Source of the DNA: Acanthosepion esculentum
Lineage: Eukaryota > Mollusca > Cephalopoda > Sepiida > Sepiidae
Length of the DNA stretch: 64,000 bases
Reading direction: 5' to 3'
Assembly: GCA_964036315.1 (NCBI GenBank)
Contig: OZ038487.1
Span: 59,170,842-59,234,841 of the forward strand
Made by a program: the position numbers and the translations under genes. A model generated the notes under the pieces. The model was not told where the DNA came from and ran no database searches. It was given only the letters and a program-made list of their open reading frames with translations. Positions 23,286 through 35,015 of the stretch are shown here, one piece after another (the first letter of the stretch is position 1; every line of letters begins with the position of its first letter).

Positions 23286-23444
23286 CAAAAAGGTAATAAT
23301 TGGTGTATGTAATTGAAACATTGAATAGCGCTATGTAAGCCCGCGACATTGATCAACTCATTCTGAAGCCATTCCTGCAACGATAAAATGATAAGCTGCT
23401 ACAGCAGAATAATACCTGTCCACATGGTTTTCAATGGAAGTAGC

Positions 23445-23960
23445 CGCTCAGGTGTTTGTTCCACAAGGTTACAGTTCTAGAGAAGAAGCTGGAACTTACT
23501 CCTCATCAAAGGAATACAAAGGGAATGGGGATGAGATTGCCCTGTGTACGTGACAAAGCGAGACCTAAACTACTACGAAGACATACGTATGATGCTATAC
23601 ATATGGTTTTACATAAACTGAAACATCAATGCACAAAATTGTTGTGAGCGAGGCGGGGAATTAAAAAATGGACGTTATGAGGACCTATAAGATAAATATT
23701 AGATATTATGAGACTGGGTTAGAAGAGATTAAGGTTAGAGTTGTTAAGGAGATATCTTACCGGAAGTTTTTTCCACAATGTAACAGTTCTGGAGAAGAAG
23801 ATATCTGAGTGGAACTTCCTCCTTAACAATGAATCAGGAGTGTAATGGGATGAGACTATCTTGTATGTGACATACCTGGACCTAGCTGTGAAGGTAAGGA
23901 CTTTTGAAACTAAGGAATGTATCTTGTCTAAACATTTGCCATGGAAATACCGACAGAATA
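23445..23960 (-). pseudogene. Two further LINE C-terminal scraps
   Basis: 23445-23590 and 23755-23960 each contain TTCCACAA.GT.ACAGTTCT and GAAG followed by TGGAACTT.CTCCT..., the minus-strand LWN...F region. The second adds the trailing GAAACTAAGGAATGTATCTTG block seen at 3655. Both are out of frame. Confidence 0.65.
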
Positions 23961-24259
23961 TTGAGATTTCGGTAAAGTTTCGTCCGTGGGAGACGGGTTG
24001 TTGGTAGAAGATACAAATAATCCCCTTTGAATTCGTAACACCTTCATATTCGCCATGCTGTTTTTTGGTTGGTTTAAATGCTTACACAGATAATTTGTTT
24101 TATCGACAGCTTTTTTTCAATACGGTTCAAGGCTTTTGTAAGGCTCTTCTTCAATAGTGACAAGCAGAAAGATTATCCTCATGCTCTCGCCATATTTTTT
24201 TTATTTTATTAATGTTCACCAAAGCCCAAAGAACCACTCAACGTAAAGGGTTACTGTGT

Positions 24260-24560
24260 GGTAATGCTAGAGTGTAAGAAAAGGAAAGCACTGCAGTTGA
24301 TGATATTGAGAAGGAAAAGTAAAGATAAACCTTAGACTTGAAGAGTTCAATATTGTAGTAATCGAGAAGACATCCTGCCGGGTGTATGTTCCACAATGTA
24401 GGAGTACTTGGGAAGAGGCTGCTGGAGTGGAACTTACTTCTTATTAGCGGAATATGAAGTGAATGATGCGGATTCCTCCGTGTGTATATGGCACGGCGGG
24501 TCTTAACTGCAAATGTCAGGGCTGGTGGATGTTAGCTTGTCAAGAAAAAGTCTTGCCAAG
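24260..24560 (-). pseudogene. LINE C-terminal fragment, unit 1 of a tandem pair
   Basis: Minus strand: SLTFAVKTRRAIYTRR, then LFPSTPTLWNIHPAGCLLDY and YNIELFKSKVYLYF. It is followed on the plus strand by block X (24698), an order repeated at 25012/25306. Confidence 0.78.
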
Positions 24561-24697
24561 AAAAATAATGAAAGACTGGCGAGAGGCTTTCGACGTTTCA
24601 TCTGTGAAAAAGGGGTGGTAGGGTGGGAAATAATTAATCACCATAAAGGCCGCGTAGAGGCTTTTGAACTATATCAAAGACAGGTACGGGAGGGCCG

Positions 24698-25600
24698 AGC
24701 AACTTCACCCTAGATATAACAACGTTAATCCATTTTTCGTCTGATCTGGCTTTTGTAAAGATAAAGTATAGCAGGGGTAGTTAGATATTTACGGGTAAAA
24801 TGAATCGGCCATTATACCAGCATATCTATATCTATAAAAGAGAATATATCTGTCTGTGTGTCTGTGTATGATAATTATGCACATTCACATTTCTCGACCG
24901 ATTTTGATGAAATTGTACACAGATTTACCAAGATGTGTCAAGACAAACTTATAAATCTCCAGCACCAACGCCCACCACCCACCACCCGGGTTTGATGTTG
25001 CATGAGCGTAAGAAAAGGCAAGAACTGCAGTTGATGATATTGTGAAGGAAAGGTTATCCCTAGACTTGAATAGGTCAAGATTGTAGTAATCAGGAAAACA
25101 TCCTGCCGGGAGTCTGTTCCACAAAGCAGCCGTTCCTGGGTAGAAACTATCCGAATGGAATATTTTTCTTATTAATAGAATACAAAGGGAATATTGCTTG
25201 ATTGATTCATTTTCTACAGCCTATCAAATATTGCAGGTTATTTAAAGCCAGAAAATATTTTTAGATTTTAAGAATTCTTTAGATAATAATGGTTTACTGA
25301 TACGAGCAGTTTCACCCCAGATACAACAACGTTAATCAATTTTTTGTCTGATCTGGCCTTTGTAAAGATAAAGATAAAGTATAGTTAGATATTTACGGGT
25401 AAAATGAACTGGCCATTATACCAGAATATCTATATCTATAAAAGAGAAGATATCTGTCTGTGTGTCTGTGTATGCTAATTATGCACATTCATATTTCTCG
25501 ATCGATTTTGATGAAATTGTACACAGATTTACCAAGATATGTCAAGACAAACTTATCAATCTCCAGAAGCCCCCACCACTCGGGTTTGGCAGAAAAATCG
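24698..25600. repeat. Block X, ~300-bp direct repeat pair with LINE between
   Basis: 24698-25000 and 25306-25600 are clearly homologous: CGAGCA.TTTCACCC.AGATA, ACAACGTTAATC.ATTTTT, GTCTGATCTGGC, GGCCATTATACCAG, TCTGTCTGTGTGTCTGTGTA, TTCTCGA.CGATTTTGATGA and ACAGATTTACCAAGAT. The ACCGATTTTGATGAAATTGT.CACA core is a motif I have seen in dispersed repeats of several invertebrates, but I cannot name the class. Period 608 bp. Confidence 0.85.
25012..25195 (-). pseudogene. LINE C-terminal fragment, unit 2 of the tandem pair
   Basis: Minus strand: LWNRLPAGCFPDYYNLDLFK then SRDNLSFTISSTAVLAF. This is close to unit 1 at 24260-24560, showing that LINE plus block X was duplicated as one. Confidence 0.82.
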
Positions 25601-25871
25601 ATAAAACTGAAGGTGGGTACGACTTTTTGCAAAAACCAATGCAAAGTATACTCGAAGAAAATTTTTACTGGATGAGCTGATGTTCTTTGCATTTAATGCA
25701 AAACATAGATCATGTGACGTAGTGTGCTTGACAGTTTTCATGCGACATTGGCTTCATAGAATATGTTGTGATGGAATGTCCCACACTCCCTATCGCCTAT
25801 GTCGACTGACTATATCGGTAGATATAATGGATGAGTACAGGATATACCGGTGCCTTCATTCGGCAATTTGT

Positions 25872-26822
25872 TGGAGATTCATCTCCAGCTGTGCTGGTCG
25901 AACTCTCTGCTTTTCGGGCAGAGAGGAATCTGGACGAGGCTATGCCGAAGAGCGGAGTCTCATCTGGGGTGGTAGACAGCTACCCGACCCCGTTTTTACG
26001 GGATCTACGGGGAATTTTTACCCGAGCAAACGGGCTCGGTTTTGACCTTGCATTAAAAACGGCCTTGTGCCAAATCCTGCCATGCGGGGGAGGGGTAAGG
26101 TAAATATCTTTGCTTCGGTAGTTATTTGGAGTCTCCTGCTGTGCTGGTCGAAAACTCTCTGCCTCCGGAACCTAGACGTGGCTATGCCGAAGGGCATAGT
26201 CTCGTCTGGGGAGGTAGACAGCTACCCGACGCCGTGCATCCGAGGTTTACCGGGAATTTTTGCCCGAGCCTACGGGATCGATTTTGCCCCTCATTAAAAA
26301 AAAACTGCCTTGTGCAGCATCCTGCCTCGCGGGGAGGTAAGGTAAATAACCTTGCTTCGGTAATTAGTTGGAGATTCGTCTCCAGCTGTGCTGGTCGAAA
26401 TATCTATGCTTTCACGCAGTGGGGAATCCGGACGAGGCTACATCGAAGGGCCAAGTCTCGCCTGGTGTAGTACAGAGCTGCCCGACGCCGTGTATACGAG
26501 GTCTACGGAGAATTTTTGCCCGAGTCCACAGGCTCGGAGTGGGTAAGGTAAATATCCTTGCTTCAAGAATTAGGTGCAGATTCGTCTCCAGCTGTGCTGG
26601 TCCAACTATCTGCCTCCGGGCAAAGCTGAACCCAGACGAGGCTATGTCGAAGGGCAGAGTCTCATCTGGTGTGGTAGACAACTACCCGACGCCGTGTTTA
26701 CGAGGTCTACGGGGAATTTTTTCCCAAGCCTATGGACTCGGATACCCCACGTTAAATTCGGTCTTGTGCCACATCTGACCGCGTGGGGCGGTTGGTAGGT
26801 ATTCTTGCTTCGGGAATTACTG
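25872..26822. repeat. GC-rich tandem repeat, four units of ~206-256 bp
   Basis: Units begin at about 25872, 26127, 26369 and 26575, each with TGGAGATTCGTCTCCAGCTG then TGCTGGTC. They share GGACGAGGCTATG.CGAAG, AGTCTC.TCTGG, AGACAGCTACCCGACGCCGT, ACGAGGTCTACGGGGAATTT, GGGTAAGGTAAATATC and CTTGCTTCGG. The start holds two small palindromes (GGAGA...TCTCC and CAGC...GCTG). One frame encoding a recurring NPDEAMxKGxVSSGVVDSYP type peptide stays open in all four units, but other frames do too. It is markedly less AT-rich than the flanks. Confidence 0.9.
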
Positions 26823-27059
26823 ATACCCTGTCCTTCAGTAGTGTGTTCTGTTTTACAATAAACCTCTCTTTCTTCCATCTACGCCCGTGTTGCTGTTCCT
26901 TTCACGCGAGTAAGCCCTTTGTCTGTTTATAACCTTTAAGGATACAACACAAAAATTGCAAAAACCTGTAAAAAAATTGGTTTTTCGTAGTACTTAAAAT
27001 AAAACTTGAGTATCTCCCTCATTTTTTTATCCGATTTTCTTCAAACATGTTGCAAAAAA
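26823..27059. other. Trailer of the GC-rich repeat, with AATAAA
   Basis: Contains TTTTACAATAAACCTCTCTT (polyadenylation-like AATAAA at about 26857), then balanced sequence to 26965. It may be the end of the element that contains the four tandem units; no terminal repeats or target duplication were found. Confidence 0.4.
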
Positions 27060-27475
27060 TGTGCCATCATGCAATAAATAAGATAGTATGTTTTTTTTTT
27101 CTCGCTTCCCTGCATATAATGAAAACCACGAAAACTGTTCAAAAAGCCGGTTTTTCGGCAATAACTACCTGGTTTTTCATCCGATGCTTTCCAAATTTGC
27201 CATGTAAATTACGTATGACACACAAATTGTCTTGCGTTAATGTTTGGTTTTGATTATTTCAGTTAAGTGGACGAAATCTGCGGCAAACTAGGTCCAAAAT
27301 TGGCTTTTGCCATTTAGTCAACGGTTTCTTCATATGATTGCATCCTAAATTGACATTCGAACAACATTTGATGTAAAGATTTTTTGAGAAGGATTATTGA
27401 GGCATTAAATGGGGAAAATTCCCGAAGAACCTCTTATTAACCCAACTTTACAGTAAATGTGCGAAGAAGGAGGGG
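27060..27475 (+). repeat. Dispersed repeat R2, copy 2
   Basis: Second copy of the block at 16565-17010. It lacks the flanking ~137-bp direct repeats that surround copy 1. Confidence 0.85.
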
Positions 27476-28002
27476 GCGTTAATGTGTTTGCACTTGCAGT
27501 TGAATCAAGCTCTTTTTTTTTTTGATTATGAGATTTGTGAACAATGTCAAACTATTTGAAAGATAATACGGCCATAGAAAAAAATTTACTGGATATTTAA
27601 AATACTGAAACAATTTAATCCTGAGCAACGATGACACGAGAAGTTTCATCGATGGAATTGCATTATTAAAACAATCAAACACAGGAGAAAGACATACCGT
27701 AAAAAGATCAAGGAGGCGTACTTTCGTATACCGACGGATAAGCGGGGACGCAAGCAGACATCTCTAGACATGGGTGTGCGGATATACAGGGAGGTGCGGT
27801 TATACAATTGCAGCCCTGTATACACGAGCAACTCAGGCTAATTTAGCAATAGATTGTATGTGTGAGTTCCACTTGCGTCTGAGGTGAGCTTGAATCCCAA
27901 AAGACGTTCAAAGCAGGGACCAACCTCTTGCTAGAACACCCATCCATTATGATAGTGAAAGTTCAGTGTCTGCACGTTGGTTGTGATGGCGGTAGAACGT
28001 TA
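27476..28002. other. No gene seen
   Basis: Balanced composition near 27720-27960 but no frame or repeat recognised. Confidence 0.4.
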
Positions 28003-28455
28003 CTATTTAATAAATTTAAAAAACAAATTCTCCAAACATTGAATTATCATGGATCCGCCAGAGGTGAGATTATTTTCTAGTTTCTGGTAATTTAGATTTG
28101 GGGAAGTGGCTCTGTAAACTGTTGTGCTATCCGCATATATATTCGCTAAATATCTGAGGATATTCTTAGGCAAATAATTAGTACAGAGCAAATGAGATGG
28201 GTCCAAGGAGAGAACCCTGAGCAACGCCGGCATTGATCTTGATGGCTTCTGATGCCTGGGCGTTAACAAAGAAACTCCAGAATATTAACTGTTAGGAAGA
28301 TTATTGGGATAATTGGAGACCTGGAGAGTTTATATAGCAGCTCCCGAGGCCACATTTTCTCAAACTCCTTCAGTATATCTCACACGATGTCCCACGTGGT
28401 GAATTTATTGTCCAGTGTCTTGCTGATTCTGTGAGTAATAACTATTAAGACAACA
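28003..28455 (-). pseudogene. Jockey/CR1-like LINE reverse transcriptase fragment
   Basis: From 28455 downward: ISKTLDNKFTTWDIV, LKEFEKMWPRELLYKLSRS (the FDKVWH..LL.KL region), INAGVAQGSLLGPISFALY (the GVPQGS.LGP palm motif) and, after a shift, NIYADSTTVYRA. The catalytic YADD reads YADS (about 28137-28126), so this copy could not be active even if in frame. The lower end gives WGxSMIxxxxNLFFKF-like sequence. Confidence 0.88.
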
Positions 28456-28697
28456 ACGGTGACTCTCTCTCTCTCTGGGTGAAATTTAGTTCCTTTAGGG
28501 CCTATTTAATTGTCGAGCATTTCATTTACTTTCGGTTCAGATTTATGTCCTCCAAGAACACCGAAGAGTATAAACCTTATATAGTTCTTAAAAATGAATA
28601 TTCCGCATTTATTGGTTTTTTGGGGGGTATGGGGCAAGAAATAGTTTTTTTCTTGCATCTGTATGTCTCTTTTTGTCCCTGTCCCTCTCTCTATCTC

Positions 28698-28699
<2 letters not shown>

Positions 28700-28768
<69 letters not shown>
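28700..28768. repeat. (TA)n microsatellite
   Basis: About 34 TA units after a CT-rich lead. Confidence 0.97.
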
Positions 28769-28772
<4 letters not shown>

Positions 28773-29319
28773 TACGAAAAACTAGATAATCCGTATGGGT
28801 AGACCCAATGAGGATAGAATCCAGAGAGCTCAATGTAAATCAGAGCTAATAATTTAAATAAAAACAGATTACTTTAAGGTTCCATATAATAAATTATTTC
28901 ACCACAGCCCTTTTAAAGGACAGTGGATCATCAGATTTATTTCCAAATATTGAAATGAAAAAATGAAAATAAATTTACACATTTATGACGGGCAATAATA
29001 AGGAAATTAACGAAGTGGGAGCAGTGTAGGGGGTAGAGAGACAGCATTGAGTTAGATGTAACATTTCTATTGTTTCAAATGTAAATTTTCGCTGAAATCT
29101 AGATATTGACACGTTAAATCTGTTAACGGAAGTTATATCTTGATATGGGAGTGGGATAGACCAAAAAAGCATAAAAAGAAAAAAAGAAAAAGAGAGAAAA
29201 AAGAGAAAGAGGTTGTGATAAAGTGTCATTAACTTCCATTGGAATAGGCGTTTTTTTTTTCTTTACTTTGAGATTTCGTAAATGATTTTTCTTTACTTTG
29301 AGATTTCGTAATGAATGAT
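28769..29319. other. No gene seen
   Basis: AT-rich. A 29-bp direct repeat lies at 29259-29309 (TTTTCTTTACTTTGAGATTT twice, followed by CGTAA). Confidence 0.45.
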
Positions 29320-29431
29320 TATATATATATATATATATATATATTATATTATATATATATATATATTATATATATATATATATTATATTATATATATATA
29401 TGTATGTATGTATGTATATATATATATATAT

Positions 29432-29481
<50 letters not shown>

Positions 29482-29491
29482 ATATATATAT

Positions 29492-29580
<89 letters not shown>
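29320..29580. repeat. TA array with TATG/CATA palindromes
   Basis: A 260-bp all-AT tract with two ATGTATGTATGTA blocks each answered by TACATACATACAT about 30 bp later. Each pair can form a long hairpin, so slippage and cruciform extrusion are likely. Confidence 0.95.
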
Positions 29581-29582
<2 letters not shown>

Positions 29583-29786
29583 CAATCTTGGAATCACTCT
29601 GGGAACGATGCCATTGGGAGTTCTAAACTCCCGATATGGACACCCTTGGCGGAAAGGTCGAAGTTGAAGACACAGACTAAGCGCGACCAACGCCCAAAAC
29701 CAAATGGTGATTAAAACATATCTCAACGGTTAAACCAGCGGATGAAGAGAGCTATACTTCAGGTGTGACTCGAAATTATATCACAG
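29581..29786. other. No gene seen
   Basis: Less AT-rich, contains ACCCTTGGCGGAAAGGTCG; nothing recognised. Confidence 0.35.
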
Positions 29787-30600
29787 TCAACCGCAGTCCG
29801 TTGCGGTTTCATGACTGGATTCTGCATATCTCATCCCATATATGCCGCAAATGAATGTCATGAAGTCAAGCATTGGCAACCTTAACCAAATCACGCCATC
29901 GGTACTTTCTTCTATTCTTATGAATTCCATTGCTAACTTCCGTTTAGTGACAGAGATTCTTGATGAAAGCAAATCATCCTGCATGTTTTGACGAAAAATC
30001 ATTGGATTTGGTTTAATTTGACGCATTAATTTCATCGAAGATCTTGAAGAAATCTTCCGTGGACCACCTGTTCTTCTTTGGTTTTCAACAGGTTTTGAGT
30101 TTTTTTATACCTTGCAATGAATGGACCAATGGTAGTAAATGGAATATTCAGGTTGTCTGAGATAGGTCCTGCACCTTTTACCATATTTCCAGGGCTTAAC
30201 AACCAGTTCTTTGTGCGAATTAGTCAATACTTTACCGCTTGTCTTGATGACCTTCTTGCACGAATGTCAGTTACAGAATGTTCTGATTGTTTGTTTAGGA
30301 TAAAACTAACTACAGATAAAATTATTGGAACTTTCTAGAATATTCCACTTGAATAATCTGGAGTATTAGAATAATTTAAAAGTTTTAAAATCTGAAATTT
30401 GCATTGTACGAATATTTTTACACCCATTAAAATGGATAAATGGGTAATATTTCTATTAAATCAAAATTTTCTCTGTTTTCTATGCATATTTAGTTATTAT
30501 GCATCTGTGTGCAGTTACTTATATGAAAAGTATGATTATTCATTATTTGAAAATACAACAAATTAAAAATTTGTATGCGTGCGAATATTTTCCCCCACTG
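29787..30600 (-). mobile_element. Tc1-like transposon remnant with one end
   Basis: Minus strand: DNLNIPFTTIGPFIARYKK (first helix-turn-helix, about 30180-30115), then GRPRK-like GPRKISSRSSMKLMRQIKPN and DDLLSSRISVTKRKL (second helix-turn-helix). This is the paired-like DNA-binding part of a Tc1 transposase; the DDE catalytic half is absent. At the 5' end, two similar sites in the same orientation, 30394-30426 (GCATTGTACGAATATTTTTA) and 30566-30600 (GCGTGCGAATATTTTCCCCC), look like the inner and outer transposase-binding repeats of an IR/DR-type TIR. The outermost bases read CAGTGGGGG on the minus strand. Flanking TA is changed to CA. Confidence 0.75.
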
Positions 30601-31599
30601 CATAAATGTATGTGTATGAATTGTATTTATATCTAAACTGTCATCGGTAAACAATCGGTTTGTAGGATCAATAATTAAAAATCGCGTTGATTGAAGTCTG
30701 ATGGTCTTGCCATAAATCATCCTTCGTTGACCATTGTGGACTCGAGATACAGAATCACAAACAAAGAATTCTAGCAAATAACTGAGAGTATTTAAGGACT
30801 ACCAAAAGCGGTAACAACTAAAATGGATAGCACATCTAGCTCGGAGACAAAATAATGACATACTGAACATGTACAGCTTCCACACTACACCAAATAAAAT
30901 GTTAGGAAGTACAAACCCCTCAATATGGGAAGGAGCTATAACATCTACTGAACTGGAGAAACAATTTCTTTCCTGAACATACTGTTTTAAGAGAAAGATT
31001 TGGTAAATTTTAACCGAAAGTAGTAGTAGCTGCTCAATCAATGAATGCCAAACGTAGGGAACCGGCTAAGCTTACTATTAATGTTATCAAATTGTTATGG
31101 TCCAATATCCCCGCACCACTGTTATGGTCCAAGATTAAGACCAAGGAAGAACAACACGAACACAAGAGTAGGAATAACAAAGATATATTAAACAGAATAA
31201 TAATAATACAAGAAGTTGATGGTGTTAGTATGATTGTCAGTCTGGTTTAAAGTGAACTACTATCGTCTCAACTCGTTCCGTCTCGACGCGTTACATTTCC
31301 GTTCTCTCGTCTCTCTTGAGAGGCGCAGACTTTATAGTGTCATGAAGAGTTCATTGTCGTTACAGGTAAGATCCCATAACACAAATGCATAAGAATTTAT
31401 ACAAAGAGGTTTTATTAAATTCTACCGACAAGGTATTTCTGTTCGACTTTTTTTTTATTATAGTTTACCAATTTCCGAATTAGGTGTTGTATATCAAGAT
31501 TGAAGTCATGAATTAATTGACCAAAGTTTCTTGAAATATTTAAGTATTTTGACTATGACATGCGTTGTCTAAAACGGCTGTTATCAGTGTGGTAAGTAA
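30601..31599. other. No gene seen
   Basis: Contains a short direct repeat TGTTATGGTCCAA at about 31094 and 31123 and a less AT-rich patch 31255-31345. No transposase, RT or exon-like frame recognised. Confidence 0.4.
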
Positions 31600-31800
31600 T
31601 TTACTTAATATCAGGAAGAGACAGTTGGAATTTCTAAGGCACATAATGAGGAAAGAGGGCTTATAAAATATAATACTCACAAGACAAATTGAATGAAAGA
31701 TGGACAGATAATAACACATAACATACTTAGTAAATGGATGGCTGATCAGGGTTTAGGATAATTAGCACGGCATATAAAGAAGAAAGTAATATTTATTTGA
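31600..31800 (+). pseudogene. RTE-like LINE C-terminal scrap
   Basis: Plus strand reads NIRKRQLEFLRHIMRKEGL then a stop, followed by QIE*KMDR and KWMADQGLG-like codons. This is the same C-terminal block (IRKRQLxFLGHIMRKEGLE) as in 20144-21295 and 51640-52440. Confidence 0.8.
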
Positions 31801-31943
31801 CTAAATTCTGGCGTTTTTAGTTTGCTGAACTTGGAAACAGTTGTAAGTGATGCAATTTTTTAACGGTTAAACGGAAAATCCTGTATTGATTATCGAAGAC
31901 AAATATTCTAGAGGACATTATAAACTCAGCAAAATAGATACAC

Positions 31944-31945
31944 AC

Positions 31946-32006
<61 letters not shown>

Positions 32007-32018
32007 TTGGTTGGACTC

Positions 32019-32067
<49 letters not shown>

Positions 32068-32079
32068 TTGGTTGGACTC

Positions 32080-32140
<61 letters not shown>

Positions 32141-32152
32141 TTGGTTGGACTC

Positions 32153-32209
<57 letters not shown>

Positions 32210-32221
32210 TTGGTTGGACTC

Positions 32222-32290
<69 letters not shown>

Positions 32291-32302
32291 TTGGTTGGAC
32301 TC

Positions 32303-32351
<49 letters not shown>

Positions 32352-32363
32352 TTGGTTGGACTC

Positions 32364-32420
<57 letters not shown>

Positions 32421-32432
32421 TTGGTTGGACTC

Positions 32433-32493
<61 letters not shown>

Positions 32494-32505
32494 TTGGTTG
32501 GACTC

Positions 32506-32554
<49 letters not shown>

Positions 32555-32566
32555 TTGGTTGGACTC

Positions 32567-32627
<61 letters not shown>

Positions 32628-32639
32628 TTGGTTGGACTC

Positions 32640-32708
<69 letters not shown>

Positions 32709-32720
32709 TTGGTTGGACTC

Positions 32721-32773
<53 letters not shown>

Positions 32774-32785
32774 TTGGTTGGACTC

Positions 32786-32834
<49 letters not shown>

Positions 32835-32846
32835 TTGGTTGGACTC

Positions 32847-32907
<61 letters not shown>

Positions 32908-32976
32908 TTGGTTGGACTCAGATAGATAGATAGATAGATAGATATATAGATAGATAGATAGATATTGGTTGGACTC

Positions 32977-33037
<61 letters not shown>

Positions 33038-33049
33038 TTGGTTGGACTC

Positions 33050-33122
<73 letters not shown>

Positions 33123-33134
33123 TTGGTTGGACTC

Positions 33135-33191
<57 letters not shown>

Positions 33192-33203
33192 TTGGTTGGA
33201 CTC

Positions 33204-33264
<61 letters not shown>

Positions 33265-33276
33265 TTGGTTGGACTC

Positions 33277-33357
<81 letters not shown>

Positions 33358-33373
33358 TTGGTTGGACTCAGAT

Positions 33374-33430
<57 letters not shown>

Positions 33431-33442
33431 TTGGTTGGACTC

Positions 33443-33483
<41 letters not shown>

Positions 33484-33495
33484 TTGGTTGGACTC

Positions 33496-33552
<57 letters not shown>

Positions 33553-33564
33553 TTGGTTGGACTC

Positions 33565-33627
<63 letters not shown>
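31944..33627. repeat. GATA satellite punctuated by an invariant 13-mer
   Basis: A 1.68-kb array of GATA tetramers interrupted 23 times by exactly TTGGTTGGACTCA. The starts run from 32007 to 33553. Spacings between successive 13-mers are 53 to 93 bp, and every one of the 22 spacings equals 13 plus a multiple of 4. The GATA runs between them therefore contain 10 to 20 tetramers. Only two GATA runs have internal changes (about 32943 and 33371, extra TA). On the minus strand it gives a low-complexity LSIYLSIY peptide punctuated by PTNI, which is not a gene. Confidence 0.98.
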
Positions 33628-33654
33628 ATATTAGACATCATTTTATCATAATAA

Positions 33655-34200
33655 TTATTTATTTATAATTCGGTCGAGCTATCTCGGACATTCTTTCACG
33701 CCAATCATCACGGTCCTTCATCGCTCGGAAGGTCATTAGGGAGGCATACTATATCATAACAAAGCTGGTCAATGTAGGTGATTGCTGTTCGACCAACCCG
33801 ACTTTCTTCATGGACAGGCGTCCAGAACAATAGATCACATGCGAGTTCTTGTTTTACTTGCCAGCATTGTGCGTTCGCGTAAGATTATAGAAATATCAGG
33901 GATGGTTCCATAGAGCCGTGATTCAGCTGGATGCTGTCTCAGCATTAGAGCTTAGGTTCCTTCAAGATTATACTCTAGAGTTTAGTTAATGTCCAGGCAG
34001 TCGCACCATATATGAACACAATGGCGCGAGAGAATCCCCACTCGTGGTTGTCTGGTAGATCAGATTTTCAGATTACATCCATGTTCTTTAGCTCTGCAAA
34101 TTTTCACATCCTTTTCAGTAGAAAATATCTCGCTTCCTAGGTGTGTAAAATATTCGACTGATTTTATTGATTCAACTGAAACAGTTTGTATGGCTGGTTG
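33655..34200 (-). pseudogene. LINE RT C-terminal fragment, third lineage
   Basis: Minus strand: FTHLGSEIFSTEKDVKI, then QHPAESRLYGTIPDIS, LREHTMLASKTRTRM and SIVLDACP. This is the pattern FTYLGS.IS....D..IRIAKA...., W.QHP....LYG.LPPIS....R..H..H..R..DE..S..LLW.P of a common invertebrate LINE. Multiple stops. It begins ~30 bp from the GATA array. Confidence 0.75.
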
Positions 34201-34242
34201 AAGCCTATAATGGTATCATACATTTTTGATGAATATATAAAT

Positions 34243-34955
34243 AACTAGCAGCATCGCCCGGCAATGCCCGTGCTTGATTCAAAAATCGTACGACTCATAC
34301 AGCAAACACTATCACTTGACTTAAAATATTTTTGCCCTTCCTTGCATTTAAAGGAGTGCCCTTTGCCGTGCTGATGTTGCTACATGCCTGACTTCATGCC
34401 TATCTCACACTGCGGATTTTTTTCTAAGCTCTATACTAAACATTAAATCTGTTACGAAAAAAGAACTAAACAAAATGAACACAAACCGATCAGCTTTAAA
34501 AAAAGGACTCGTAACTGGAAAAACAGAATGAAAAAAGAATGTTAACAGCAAATACTTTTTCACACTCAACCCATTTCTGCGGAATCAGAATCAACGTTTA
34601 GTGTAAGCAAGCGAATGAGACAATTGGAGTATAGTGCCATGCAGATTTAAATTTTTCCCACTTGTGACGAATGTAGCTACCGATTTTTTTGCATGCTAGT
34701 TAACATTCGTGTCAGTCACGCTGGCCAATAGAATCTTCCTGCCTATTCGTGGCAGGCAGCTATAGGCTCTCACTCTGGTCAGTAGAAAATGGCCGCAAAC
34801 TACATGAAAACTGCCGTAGAAGCATGAAAAAATCGATTATTTCCACTATCGATTGGAGTTAGGAAATGCAATGTCGGTCTTGGCCTTTCGCTAACTTGGA
34901 GCATGTGCATGTAAATTTTGGTGCAAATCCGTCGAAAATTGCGGCCGTTCATTCG

Positions 34956-34958
<3 letters not shown>
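34243..34958 (+). repeat. Dispersed repeat R1, copy 2
   Basis: Plus-strand counterpart of 193-868, starting ACTAGCAGCATCGCCCGGCA and ending ...GTTCATTCGTTA before (CA)n. It is in inverted orientation to copy 1 and ~34 kb away. Confidence 0.88.

Positions 34959-35014
<56 letters not shown>
34958..35014. repeat. (CA)n tail of R1 copy 2
   Basis: About 28 CA units exactly where copy 1 also has CA (GT on the plus strand at 125-192). Confidence 0.97.

Positions 35015-35015
<1 letters not shown>

Noticed and set aside
25764..26949. Possible ~1.2-kb LTR starting TGTTGTGATGG and ending GGATACAACA around the GC-rich tandem repeat, with AATAAA inside
   Set aside because: The ends are TG...CA-like, but the flanking five bases differ (GAATA versus CAAAA) and no PBS, polypurine tract or second copy is seen.
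30490..30777. 95-residue minus-strand frame
   Set aside because: Part of it translates the Tc1 terminal repeat (the MQWGKIFARI stretch); the rest is unsupported.
31944..33627. Resemblance to a CRISPR array (regularly alternating repeat and spacer)
   Set aside because: The conserved part is 13 bp and the variable part is pure GATA of changing length. There are no diverse spacers, no leader and no cas genes, and the DNA is animal.
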